From: Isoetes taiwanensis
Taxonomy: Eukaryota; Streptophyta; Lycopodiopsida; Isoetales; Isoetaceae
Direction: 5' to 3'
Length of the DNA: 64,000 bases
Assembly (NCBI GenBank): GCA_021234155.1
Contig: JAJEKV010000003.1
Span: forward strand, 24,092,874-24,156,873
Each line of letters begins with the position of its first letter. Position 1 is the first letter of the stretch. This document shows positions 23,681-33,672 of the stretch, one piece after another. The notes beneath the pieces were generated by a model. That model did not search any database, was not told the origin of the DNA, and saw only the letters and a list, made by a program, of their open reading frames with translations. Made by a program: the position numbers and the translations under genes.

Positions 23681-26600
23681 TAAGGAAGTAGCCATAATTT
23701 TGCATCCCCAAGAATGGTGCAAATGTTGAAGTTGAAACCGCTGAAGTCGAAGCCGAGACCCGTTGTTTTAGCAAGTGGAGCAGTAAGGCAGACATCAGGC
23801 AAGAGGATCAACTTCGACATCGATTTGCCAGGAATAAACATCCAGATGGGGGCAGAAGTAATGGGCATTGGCAAGTATGATTTGATCATAGGAATGGAGT
23901 ACTTTGGACCAGCAGGGGCCATCATTGATTGTGGAAAGCGGAAGGTGACCTTCCCAACGCCCGACGGCAAGATCATTGAGATCACAGGTAAAGAAGTTGT
24001 TCCCATCATGCAGTGTATGTCTTCTAAACGGCTGTTCAAGTGCATCAAGAGAAAGCAGGTAGCATACATCTTCAAGCTTGAGATCGAAGAGCCAGAGTCC
24101 GAGGAAAGCAAAGAAGACAAGGTGCTCAGCAAGTTGCCGAAGCAAATAGCTAACTTGATCACGGAATTCCATGATCTCTTTCCTGATGAGATCGAGCACC
24201 TTCCTCCTTACAGGGGAGTCGAGTGTGAGATAGCACTCGAACCGGGAACGAAGCCGACAAGTAAGGCTCCATACAGAATGACGACGCAGGAGTTGACGGA
24301 GCTAAAGAAGCAATTGCAGGAGTTGCTCGACCTAGGCTTCATTAGACCTAGCGTCTCACCATTTGGAGCGCCCATCCTTTTTGTCAAGAAGAAGGATGGC
24401 AGTTTGAGGATGTGCATAGACTATAGGCAGTTGAACAAGCACACCATCAAAAACAAGTATGCGCTTCGGATGACTTGATGGATCAGCTGCAAGGAGCAAA
24501 GGTCTTCTCCAAAATCGACTTAAGGTCAGGCTATCATCAGATCCGGATAAAGGAAGAAGATATTCATAAAACCGCTTTCAGAACGCGGTATGGACATTAT
24601 GAGTTCACGGTAATGCCTTTCGGCTTATCGAACGCCCCAGCAACGTTCATGAGGCTCATGAACGATATCTTCAGGGAGTTTTTAGATACCTTTGTGATTG
24701 TGTTCTTTGATGACATTTTGGTGTACAGCAGATCCCTTGAAGAGCACGTACAACACTTAAGGAGAGTGCTGGAAAAGTTGAAGAGGCACCAGTTGTACGC
24801 CAAGTTGTCGAAGTGCCACTTCGCAACGGAGAAGGTGGAATATCTTGGTCACATGATCTCGGCAGAAGGAATTTCGACGGACCCTTCCAAGATTGAAGCC
24901 GTCATTCAGTGGCCGGCACCGAAGAATGTGCATGAGGTCAAAAGTTTTCTCGGCCTAGCGGTACTCTGAGGAAGTTCGTGGAAGAACTTTTGCTAAAATA
25001 GCGCCCCGCTAATGGACTTAACGAGGGCGGAAAAAGTGAAAGATTGGGTAGATCATTGACACAAGAAAGCCCAAAAGGGGTTTGAATTGTTGAAGGAAGC
25101 TTTAACAACCGCCCCCGTCTTAACCCTGCCAGATCCAAAGAAAGATAAGCTTGTGGCAACAGATGCGAGTAAGATAGCTACAGGAGCAGTGCTCATGCAA
25201 GAAGAGCGTGTAGTAGCGTATGATTCCAGGAAGATGAACGACGCCGAAACGCGCTACCCCACGCATGATCAGGAGCTCCTTGCGGTTGTCAGGGCATTAA
25301 GAATTTGGAGGCATTACCTTTGGGAAGAAAGTTCCAATTGGATACAGATCATCAGAGCCTCCAGTATGTATTTACGCAACCACACCTCAACCTGAGGCAG
25401 AGAAGGTGGATGGAGTTCCTTGAAGAGTATGACTTTGATATAGTCTACAAGCCAGGGAAGCTCAATGTGGTAGCGGATGCGCTTTCAAGGCATCCCCTGA
25501 CAACTAGAGTGCATTGCAATGCAATTTCGACGCTTTCCAGTGACTTCGGGGAGAAGATCGAAGAGTCCCTGCCAACAGATGTCGACTTCAAAGAAGTATG
25601 GGCAAGCTTATGTAGGGAAGCAAGAACAGATAAGGAGCGGGAAGCCTTCAAACATTTTAAGAAGGAAGGCAACCTGTTATACCATAAGAACAAGTTGTGT
25701 GTGCCAGAATCTTTAGGAGTAAGGAAGTTGATCCTCCATGACACACACAACAGTCCAATAGCTAGCTATGCGGGATTCATGAAAACATATTTCAAAGTAC
25801 GCAGTAGCTATTATTGGCCAGGAATGAAGAAGCAGGTAGCTCGCTACATCAAGGAATGTCAGCTTTGTTAGCAGACGAAGGCAGAGCAGCTTCGAATTCC
25901 AGGAGCTTTGGAGCCCTTAGCGGTGCCAAACGCTAAGTGGGAGGTCATCAGCATGGATTTCATCACAGGGCTTCCAAGGACAGTAAAAGGGAAGGATGCC
26001 TTGATGGTAGTAGTCGACAAGTTGTCGAAGATGGCACATTTCGTGCCTTGCAGGACCACAGATACAGCTATGGATACAGCGAAGCTCTTCACCAAGGAGA
26101 TCTTCAGACTTCATGGTATGCCAAGGGAGATTATCTCCGACAGGGATCCGAAGTTCATAAGTGCCTTTTGGCAAGACCTCTTTGCGACCATTCAGACGAA
26201 GTTATCCATGAGCACGGCGTATCATCCTCAGACGGATGGCCAAACGGAGCGGACCAACAGGATTTTGGAGGACATGCTACGAAACTATGTCTGGAATAAG
26301 CAAGGTATGTGGGAAGAATTTATTCACTTGGTGGAGTTTGCATACAATAGCACCAAGCAGGAATCATCCCAAATGTCGCCGTTTATGATCAATTACGGCT
26401 ATCAATGCCTAACTCCAGACACTTGGCACAATCCCGTGTCAAAAGTAGAAGTTTCGCAGTAGATGTTCGCCGATATGCAGCAGCTAGTGGAAGAAGTTCG
26501 AGGATATCTGCTAGCAGCAAGGAGTCGGAAAAAGAGCATCGCCGACAAACGTCGAACAGTCAGGGAGTTCCAAGTTGGCGACGATGTGTGGCTGAAGATT

Positions 26601-27050
26601 AAGGTGAAGCAGGCGAAGCTTAGGATCGGCAATTGCAAGAAGCTTGCTCCGAGGTGGGTTGGACCTTTCAGAATAGTCCAGAGGGTAGGTAATCAATCCT
26701 ACAGGTTGGATCTACCAGCACACCTAAAGATTCATAAGGTCTTCCACGTGAGTTTGTTGAAGAAACACACTCCAAATCCAAACGAAGTCTTGGACACTCC
26801 AACGTTGTTGGAAATGATGGAGGAGGAGCTGGAAATAGTTCCAGATCCGATTCTTGATAAAGCCTTCAAGAAAACAAGAAGATCAGAATTTCTCCAATAC
26901 TTGGTCAAGTGGAAACACTTGCCAGTGGAAGACGCGACATGGGTACTTAAGAAGGATCTATTAAAGCAGTACCGACAATTCATGGAGCAATGGGACGGCA
27001 AGATCATCTCCGAAGAAATCGGCTCAGGCATGTCAATTTGTGTAGATTAA
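23630..27050 (+). pseudogene. Pol (PR-RT-RH-IN-chromodomain), dead, TE1
   Basis: Protease: the D-S-G active site seen in TE2 is D-stop-G here (TAA at 23681-23683). Reverse transcriptase: 24280-24960, with [20 protein letters not shown] and the catalytic FFDD motif. A 7-bp deletion near 24470 and several indels at 24960-25020 break it. RNase H follows ([13 protein letters not shown]). Integrase runs from about 25720 with HDTHNSPIA..., MDF, SDRDPKF and [10 protein letters not shown] (the D-D-E triad). The C-terminus has a GPF motif and a chromodomain ([15 protein letters not shown]). In-frame stops lie at 25057-25059, 25869-25871 and 26460-26462. The first two are shared with TE2, so they predate the duplication or belong to a dead lineage. 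Confidence 0.9.
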
Positions 27051-27934
27051 TTCTATGTGTAATTAAGATTAATCTACGCATGCAACCTATGCTAGGTATG
27101 AGTTGCATGCGTTGTAACCGATGATGAGACCGCTACGGTGATCTCTAGGGCGTGATGTAATGTCGATGTAGGCATGACCGCATTTCCGCTTGGATGAGTG
27201 GAAGGTAGATTAGAAAGTCTACTTCTGTTCCACGGAAGTAGACGACCTCGAGAGAAAGGAGGTCATTGAGGAATGCATTGATAGGAAAAGCACCTCTAGC
27301 CCCATATATGCTTTGATAGGAGGAATCAGGCGCTTTGATAGGAGGAATCATGCCTTCACGCCATATGCGGGAAGGACCTATCCTCCACGCTGGGCAACTA
27401 GGGTGTAGGCATGAGAGGCATATAGGCATATAGGCGATGTCTCCTCGGCCATTATGGAAGATTCATCCTCTTCCTACGCCGGGAGATTAGCCATACACCC
27501 ATGTAGATAGGTGGGGTGGTCACCATATAACCAAAATTTTATTAATAATTAAATGGTACTAACGTAGTGTCGGCCAATAGAGCGCTCCGGAGGGCAAGGA
27601 GGTCGAGCTACGAAGACTTGCAACACAAATTTTGTTGGAATGTGTTGCAAGGAATATAGAGTACCTCGAACACTAAGTTATAAGTTTTGATAAACTAAAT
27701 TGTCATGTTAAGTAAATTACTGAGTAACTTATTTTAATAATGTTATGAAGTGATAAGTTATTTCATAATATAAAGGCGTGATAATGTTCTAAAAATATTA
27801 CCTTAAGGTAATGGTAATAAATGTGTAAGTATTATGGTAAGTATCGTATGTATCAGGTTGATTGCAGGATAAGAGGATCCCAAGGTGGGGAGACACACGA
27901 TGCTGCGGACAGCATCATTTCAAGGTGGGGAGAA
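27051..27934 (+). other. TE1 3' untranslated region
   Basis: Non-coding between the pol stop and the 3' LTR. It contains the site (AATGGTAC, about 27552) that corresponds to the TE3 insertion point in TE2, here unoccupied. Confidence 0.8.
27881..27934 (+). promoter_or_regulatory. Duplicated polypurine tract, TE1
   Basis: CAAGGTGGGGAGA occurs twice, at 27881-27893 and 27921-27933, exactly 40 bp apart. The second directly abuts the LTR (AGAA|TGTGACG). The abutting copy is the expected plus-strand primer. The same duplication is in TE2 (54293 and 54333). Confidence 0.8.
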
Positions 27935-29588
27935 TGTGACGTTCCAGCACAGTATACGGTCCCAGGACGTGTACTGTACTGCCTCGTCACGCGTACACGC
28001 CACCCCGACTGACATGTACGCCGACGTGTAGCCCCTAGGGGGCAACTCGCAAGGAGTGTGCATTAATTAATGTGCACATTTAACCATGTGCACATTTATC
28101 TAAGTGCACATTTTCCATGTGGACACTTAATGCCAAGTGGGCCATACCCAAGTGTGCAATTAATGTGCACATTTACCAATATGCACATTAATGTGGGCAC
28201 ACCTTTCCATGTGGGCACTCTTTGCCACATAGCCATTAAAGGCAAGTGGGCCCATTCCCAATTATCCCACATGCCTAAAGGGGATAATTGGAAACCCTAG
28301 CCAACCCCCATGTCTATTTAGGAGGGGAAACCCTAACTTGCCCATTTTTCGTTTCTAGGGTTTTAGAGCTCTGTTTTGGTTGCCTCAAGAGCCAAAACCG
28401 CCTCCCAGACTCTGTCTGAGAGAACTGCATCATTAGTTTCCCTTGATTCGAGCATTCCAGCAGGATGGTCGAACTCAGGTTAGGAGGAGCCCCTCAAGGA
28501 TCAGGTATTTAGGCAATTTAATAGCTTAAACCCTCTTTTAGTCATAGAACCAGTAGGTTTAGCCTATTAAATTGCCCATAGCAGCCTTTTAGATCTCTAG
28601 ATACCAGACTCTAACTAAAGAACCTAACTCTATGATATAGATTAGATCTTGTTCTTTAGTTCTCTTATGATGTATGTGGATGATGTATCTCTATGAACTC
28701 CTTGTATTGGGAAGGGGGGTAGAGACCTAAAGCTTGGTAGTAGATGCTCCTAGATTAGCCTCTCTAGCACACTATAGATTCGGCCTGTGCACAAGAACCA
28801 CACCTGGTTGTGGGTGAAGGGACTAGACTGGCTCACAAGGAGGTTCGTGTTCTGACTCTTGAGCGATCCCTATGGTGTGTTAGTGCTACCGGGGATCATT
28901 GTGACTAGGTCTAATGGCTTGCCTCCGAGTGTGGGCAAGGCATGGGCTCGACACCCGTGAAGTGGGGTTCACTTTCCATTGGGTTCAAGTCGAATAAGGG
29001 CAGTGGCTCTCTAGTCTCCTTGAGTCAGCATGTAGATCTCTGGAGGGAGTGATCCTTGCCTGCCCCATCGGACCTGGGGAGATGTAACCCAGGAATAGCC
29101 CTTTCAGTTATGCATCCGGCGGGCTACAGTCAGGTCCCAACACTTTTCAACCTACTCTGCAAAGTGTGCATAGGAGGGGCGGATGGAGTGGACTACCCAT
29201 TGCCATGTTCTTATGCCAGCCAATTCCATTGCCATGAAATCTGTCTGCAATGAACTCTGGAGACCCAAGCTTGTCAGTCCATCCCCGTGTCTGAGCCTTG
29301 GGTAGGATTTCCCTATGTGCATTGTGCTGATCATTGTCTATGCAGATGTGATGTACCACCCTAGAGGTGGATATGTGATGCTTTGTATACTGACGTGTAT
29401 GTTTACACTTCCGCAGCTAGGTAGGCCCTGAGGGAGACGGGGTAAAATGACCCCTTCACTCTTCCCACTGGAACCCGTCTCGGTTGCAGTGTCATGTGGA
29501 GGGCCCTGTATCGGCATGGCGCTAGTACGGGGGAAGAACTCCTGTTTGTATACGGTGAGTGCACCGTATACGAGTAGGGGACGTCACA
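27935..29588 (+). repeat. 3' LTR of TE1 (1654 bp)
   Basis: Starts TGTGACGTTCCAG and ends GACGTCACA (TG...CA). Matches the TE2 LTR at 54347-55982. It contains clustered TGTGCACATT-type repeats (28060-28200), of which TE2 lacks about 30-50 bp. Near the end is a perfect 9-bp inverted repeat: GTATACGGT (29548-29556) and ACCGTATAC (29563-29571). The next bases, TATGG, are also intact in the empty R copy A, as expected for a 5-bp target duplication, but the left partner is missing. Confidence 0.9.
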
Positions 29589-31047
29589 TATGGAGTTTCC
29601 CCTTCCCACCTCTTACTTTGCTATATGGGTTTTACTTTTCGTTCAATATTGGCCGATGGGCTTCTGCATTTTTTCCAGCGTAGCACGTGGTGCTTTTGAA
29701 GGGCACCAAGGGGAAGCCCACATGAGTTGAGACTATATTTTTTCTATCTCGGCATGGCCCCATGGCTTTCGAGGATCCTCATGGATCATCTCTTCAAATT
29801 TCAATATTATGCTCTTATATTTCTAGTCCAACTTTATAGCTTGCTGACTCTTGGCCCCTGGATGGCTCCTAACATAATTTACAGTCACATATGGTTAGGT
29901 CTTGCAGTTTGAAGCTCATTGATGTGCATGGAGCTGCTTTTTATACGCCTATATTTTCCTATCTCGGCGTAGTGCTGTGGTTTTCGAGGATCCTCATGGA
30001 TCGTCTTTTCCATTTTGCTATTGTGCTCATGTATTTGTAGTCCAACTTTGTAGCTTGTAGACTCTTGGCCCATAGATGGCTCCTAACACAGTTGACAATC
30101 ACATGTTGTTTGGTCTTCCAGTTTGGAGATCTCTGATGTGCATAAGGTTGCTTTTGATACGAGCGGCCAAGGGGGACACATGGAGCAGTATCTTAGCAGG
30201 ACAGATTTGAGTCACTGTTTGGATGGGTGGCATGACCTGACTATTGCAGTTGTTGCAATTTGGGAGCGTTATAGTATAGCGACTTTCTGAATGTTCTATG
30301 TGGGGGTTTGAACCATTGTACACAATTATCTTATATATCGAGTGGTCTAACCCGAGTTGTATTTGTTGTTTTACTCATTTGGGGTTTATCATTTTGTTCC
30401 CCTCTTCACTCATTTTGGGGTTCATCAGTTTGTTCCCGTATGGGTCATTGTACTCATTTTTTCATTCAGCTCAATGGAACACCACTTCACTTGATATTTG
30501 TGCATAAGGACCTAGATATAGTCTACATGCATTCTTCTAGATAATTCAAACAATATGAAAGCCTATGCAAGCAAAGAGATTATATAATGTGTTTAAGATT
30601 CAAGGTCTACAATCTTTTAGTATATCCGTGTTCTTAAAACCAAAGTTGTATGGGTATGCTAGACACCAAAGGTTAGGATGGGGGAGCAATTCACTTCAAT
30701 GCAATGGAATAAATGAGGTTGACACTTCTTCAATATTGGAACTCAAAATAATATTCTTTTGAGCAGTGATTTTGGCACTAGGAACTATAAAACTCATCAA
30801 GCCAGCAATGCATATAGTAGGTGCCAAAAAGCAGGATATATTTCTGCCAAATGTGCAAAATCAGAAAATGAAAAATCAGAAAATGACTGAAAGAATGGCT
30901 TTGTCAAAATGAACTCATTTGTTGTAAGCACAGATTCATCTGTTAATGAAGAAAAGTACTTGGATTTCACAAAATGAAACATTGCTGGAGCTACAAGAGC
31001 ATTATCAAAACGAATAACTGAGTTAGAAATCATTTGGTTATCAAAGG

Positions 31048-31080
<33 letters not shown>

Positions 31081-32664
31081 GCTTTTAATGGCATGTTATA
31101 TAATACATAAGACTCAACATCTAATCAATTGCTTGGTTCTCTTCACATGAGTAAGAGCATCTTCAAGATTGTAGACACCAGCTTAGTTGAACTCCCATGT
31201 GTAACATCTCTACATGGGAAGTATACCCCATGTCACATCTCCAGAAAATGGTTAAAAATATTGCCTGAGACTCATGCAATAGCCAATTCACTACTCCTAT
31301 GGGACACGCGAACATGTGGAATTTGTGATTTAACCCCTTTGCGTGAAATGTTTCTTCCTATCTATCGGTCTCTATTGGAAAGCATTAATATCCTTCCTTT
31401 AGGTATCATAAAAGACATCCATCATTCAATCTGTAGGTTGGTTTGCTGTTTTGCCATTTATAAAGGAATATTCTTATTCTTTTTATCATCTCTAATGGTT
31501 TGGTTTTGAAGGCTGCAATGCCAATCTTTAGCAAGTAGTTGATATATTTTTCATGTGTTTTAGTTAACAACATTTCAAGGAAAAATGTTTGGTGCAAATG
31601 GAACTGGATGACAATGAAAAGATTCATTTGCTTAACCAAAGGCTATAATACTTTGGGTAGATAAAAAGGTGTAGTCACATGGCTAATGGAGGAAACAAAG
31701 GATAAGAACCAATAAAAATCATAAAATTGCATTCCATGCATTCACTATTGCAATCTCACAATACATAGAAATAAAATTGTTCTTGAATCGAAGTGAATAT
31801 GAGTTTCTTTTGGTAATTGTAAGTTGGTTTTGGGTTGTGTGCATTCATCTCAAATGCATTCCCAAGTACAAAGACGAATATAAGTTGTATTTATATTTTA
31901 TCACTATATAATTAATGGTCTTGCATGTTCCCATTTCTAAACAAGTCTTGCATGGTGTCGCATTCTGCTAGTATGATTCACAGCTTATGCCACGTTTCAT
32001 TGAGGACTTCAACCTTGAATTGATAAGAACTAGCATGTAAAAATGCAGTCTCTATACCTGCTGATAGTTTAGAATACTCTTTGCTGCTATTATGGAGTCC
32101 TGGAGCACATGGAGACTTTACTCGTTGGTGCCAATTGGGTGGTTTTATGGGGTTACTCTTTTCGATAGACAGAGGTTTGCAACACATCCTTTTCATCATA
32201 AAATGTAGTAGTGGTTAACATATTGACAGCTAAGCTTAGGGACAAATAAGAAATTTGTCATTATGCACAACATAAGAGTTATCATAAAAGTCTCAACATT
32301 TTTGTAGCATCCAAATCACATGAGAAGAATGCAAATGTTTTCCACAACCCCACAAATAACCCCCAAATAGCAGCCAGACTAGATTTTCATAGAATATGCT
32401 GTGCCATGAAAATGTAGAAAGTGAGACAGCTTTTGGCTTAAAATGGTCCACGTTTCTGTGATCCATATTTGTCTAAAACTCCATGGCAATCTCAAGTATT
32501 ATTGAATCTCTGAACAAGCAGTAGCAGATGGGTCTTCTGCATCATACACTTCCAAGAATCTTAACAATCGTATCAACGTTTCTTTCCAATAAGTCACTTA
32601 TCTAAACTAGATCAACGACAAGAATCCCTTTCTAGGTTCCTTTCTTGAACTGCTACTTAAGGAG
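29589..32664 (+). repeat. Segment R, copy B
   Basis: Copy of 10763-13845, starting exactly after the TE1 LTR and ending at AAGGAG, where TE2 sequence begins with a GAG overlap at the junction. The A-tract here is 26 nt (31051-31076). Many differences from copy A fall at CAG/CTG sites. Confidence 0.9.
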
Positions 32665-32950
32665 ATCGCCGAGGAAGAAAGAAGGAGCAAGGAGGAACGG
32701 GAGCAGAAGGGACAGCCGACTGTCGAACAACAGCCGACCGTTCTAATGCTTGGTCCGTGAAGTCATGCAGGAGTACAAGACGGACATGCGAGTGACCGAT
32801 GAGATGTTGCTGTGCCTACAGGAGGCAGCAGAAGCAAAAATAGTGCAGCATTTTGAAGATTCAACGGCCTGCACAGTGCACGCGAAGAGGATCACGCTCA
32901 TGAGGCAGGATATGCACTTAGCTAGACACATCAAGGGAGAACGCCCTTGA
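32662..32950 (+). pseudogene. Histone H3-fusion remnant (H3 C-terminal half), TE2
   Basis: 32738-32950 encodes the H3 histone fold from the end of alpha-1 onward: (PF)..LVREV, EYKTDMR, LQEAAEA, then VHAKRITLMRQDMHLARHIKGE, aligned without gaps to canonical H3 from LVREIAQ to RIRGE. An in-frame TAA (32744-32746) sits where H3 has Q of PFQRLVRE. Upstream, 32662-32737 encodes EIAEEERRSKEERE... in another frame, which matches the charged linker ([20 protein letters not shown]) of the TE3 fusion. An internal deletion has thus joined the linker to mid-H3, removing the H3 tail and the start of the fold. The divergence from canonical H3 is much greater than in TE3. The ORF ends at TGA 32948-32950. 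Confidence 0.8.
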
Positions 32951-32980
32951 ACTTTTTCTGTAAATTATGAACATTTTGTT

Positions 32981-32986
32981 AATAAA
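32981..32986 (+). terminator. Candidate poly(A) signal after the H3 remnant
   Basis: AATAAA 31 nt after the H3 stop. The bases between (CTGTAAATTAT) resemble those after the TE3 H3 stop, so the 3' end of this gene may be conserved. Confidence 0.35.
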
Positions 32987-33093
32987 GAATTTTTGGGTAA
33001 ATAGTGTGTCCGATCTTGTTTAATTAGGTTAAGATATCGATTTCTGGATTTTGTTTTAGTCAAATTGGAGTTTTTGAGCAAAATTGAGACGAT

Positions 33094-33160
33094 GTCTCAC
33101 ACGTCGCGCCAGGACAGAAAATGAGAATCTCATTTTCGGGCTGGGCGCAACGTGTGAGAC
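33094..33160. other. 67-nt near-perfect hairpin, copy 1
   Basis: Arms of 33 nt around a single central base, starting GTCTCACACGT and ending ACGTGTGAGAC, with about six mismatches. A second 67-nt copy starts 199 bp downstream. Lies between the H3 remnant and the ORF2 promoter. Confidence 0.85.
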
Positions 33161-33292
33161 CATGCCCAAAGATGCCCAAAACTGCTCCAAATCGACCAAA
33201 TAAGGGGTCAATTCTGCCTAACTCGACGAGTTTAGTGGAATTACAGCCTTAGATTATCCAAATCGATCAAGATTAGCCCATTCTGAACCCAT

Positions 33293-33359
33293 GTCTCACA
33301 CGTCGCGCCAGGACAGAAAATGAACTTCTCATTATCGGTCTGGGCGCAACGTGTGAGAC
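33293..33359. other. 67-nt hairpin, copy 2
   Basis: Same length and same outer arms as copy 1. The outer stem is conserved, while the tip differs (pairing lost near the centre). No equivalent was seen in TE3. Confidence 0.85.
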
Positions 33360-33550
33360 CTCGCACCAATTTCTTCACCATACCATACATATATGATCTC
33401 TAGTTTGTTCAAATAGGTTCTCTAGTTGTTCTTAGCATGCCTAAACCCTAAAAGTAGTCTTCAAACTTGTAATTGCATCTCTTTGTAGTGTAGAATCACC
33501 CAATCCCAGCAAAATTTAGGTCATCCAAAAATTAGGGTTTTTCCCTTTTC

Positions 33551-33559
33551 TATAAATAG
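33551..33559 (+). promoter_or_regulatory. TATA box upstream of TE2 ORF2
   Basis: TATAAATAG, 114 bp before the chosen ATG (33673). TE3 has TATAAAAC about 81-88 bp before its ORF2 ATG. A promoter inside the element, separate from the LTR, is suggested by the conserved position in two lineages. Confidence 0.5.
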
Positions 33560-33672
33560 GTCCTCCATTTCTCATTTAGCACCCTGCAACTTTGCTCTCC
33601 ACTGCTTAGGCGATCTTCCAGCTCCCTGAGGTGCTTCTGCATTCGTTTGATACTCTCTTCTTTGCTAGATCA

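Larger units (their letters stand above)
22403..29588 (+). mobile_element. TE1: 5'-truncated Ty3/gypsy chromovirus
   Basis: Order is gag (partial), protease, reverse transcriptase, RNase H, integrase, chromodomain, 3' UTR, polypurine tract, 3' LTR. The 5' LTR, primer-binding site, extra 5' genes and gag start are missing: similarity to TE2 starts abruptly at 22403, in mid-gag. The body is closely similar to TE2 (35560 onward). It has many stops and indels, so it is dead. The 3' LTR is followed directly by segment R copy B at TATGG. Confidence 0.9.
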
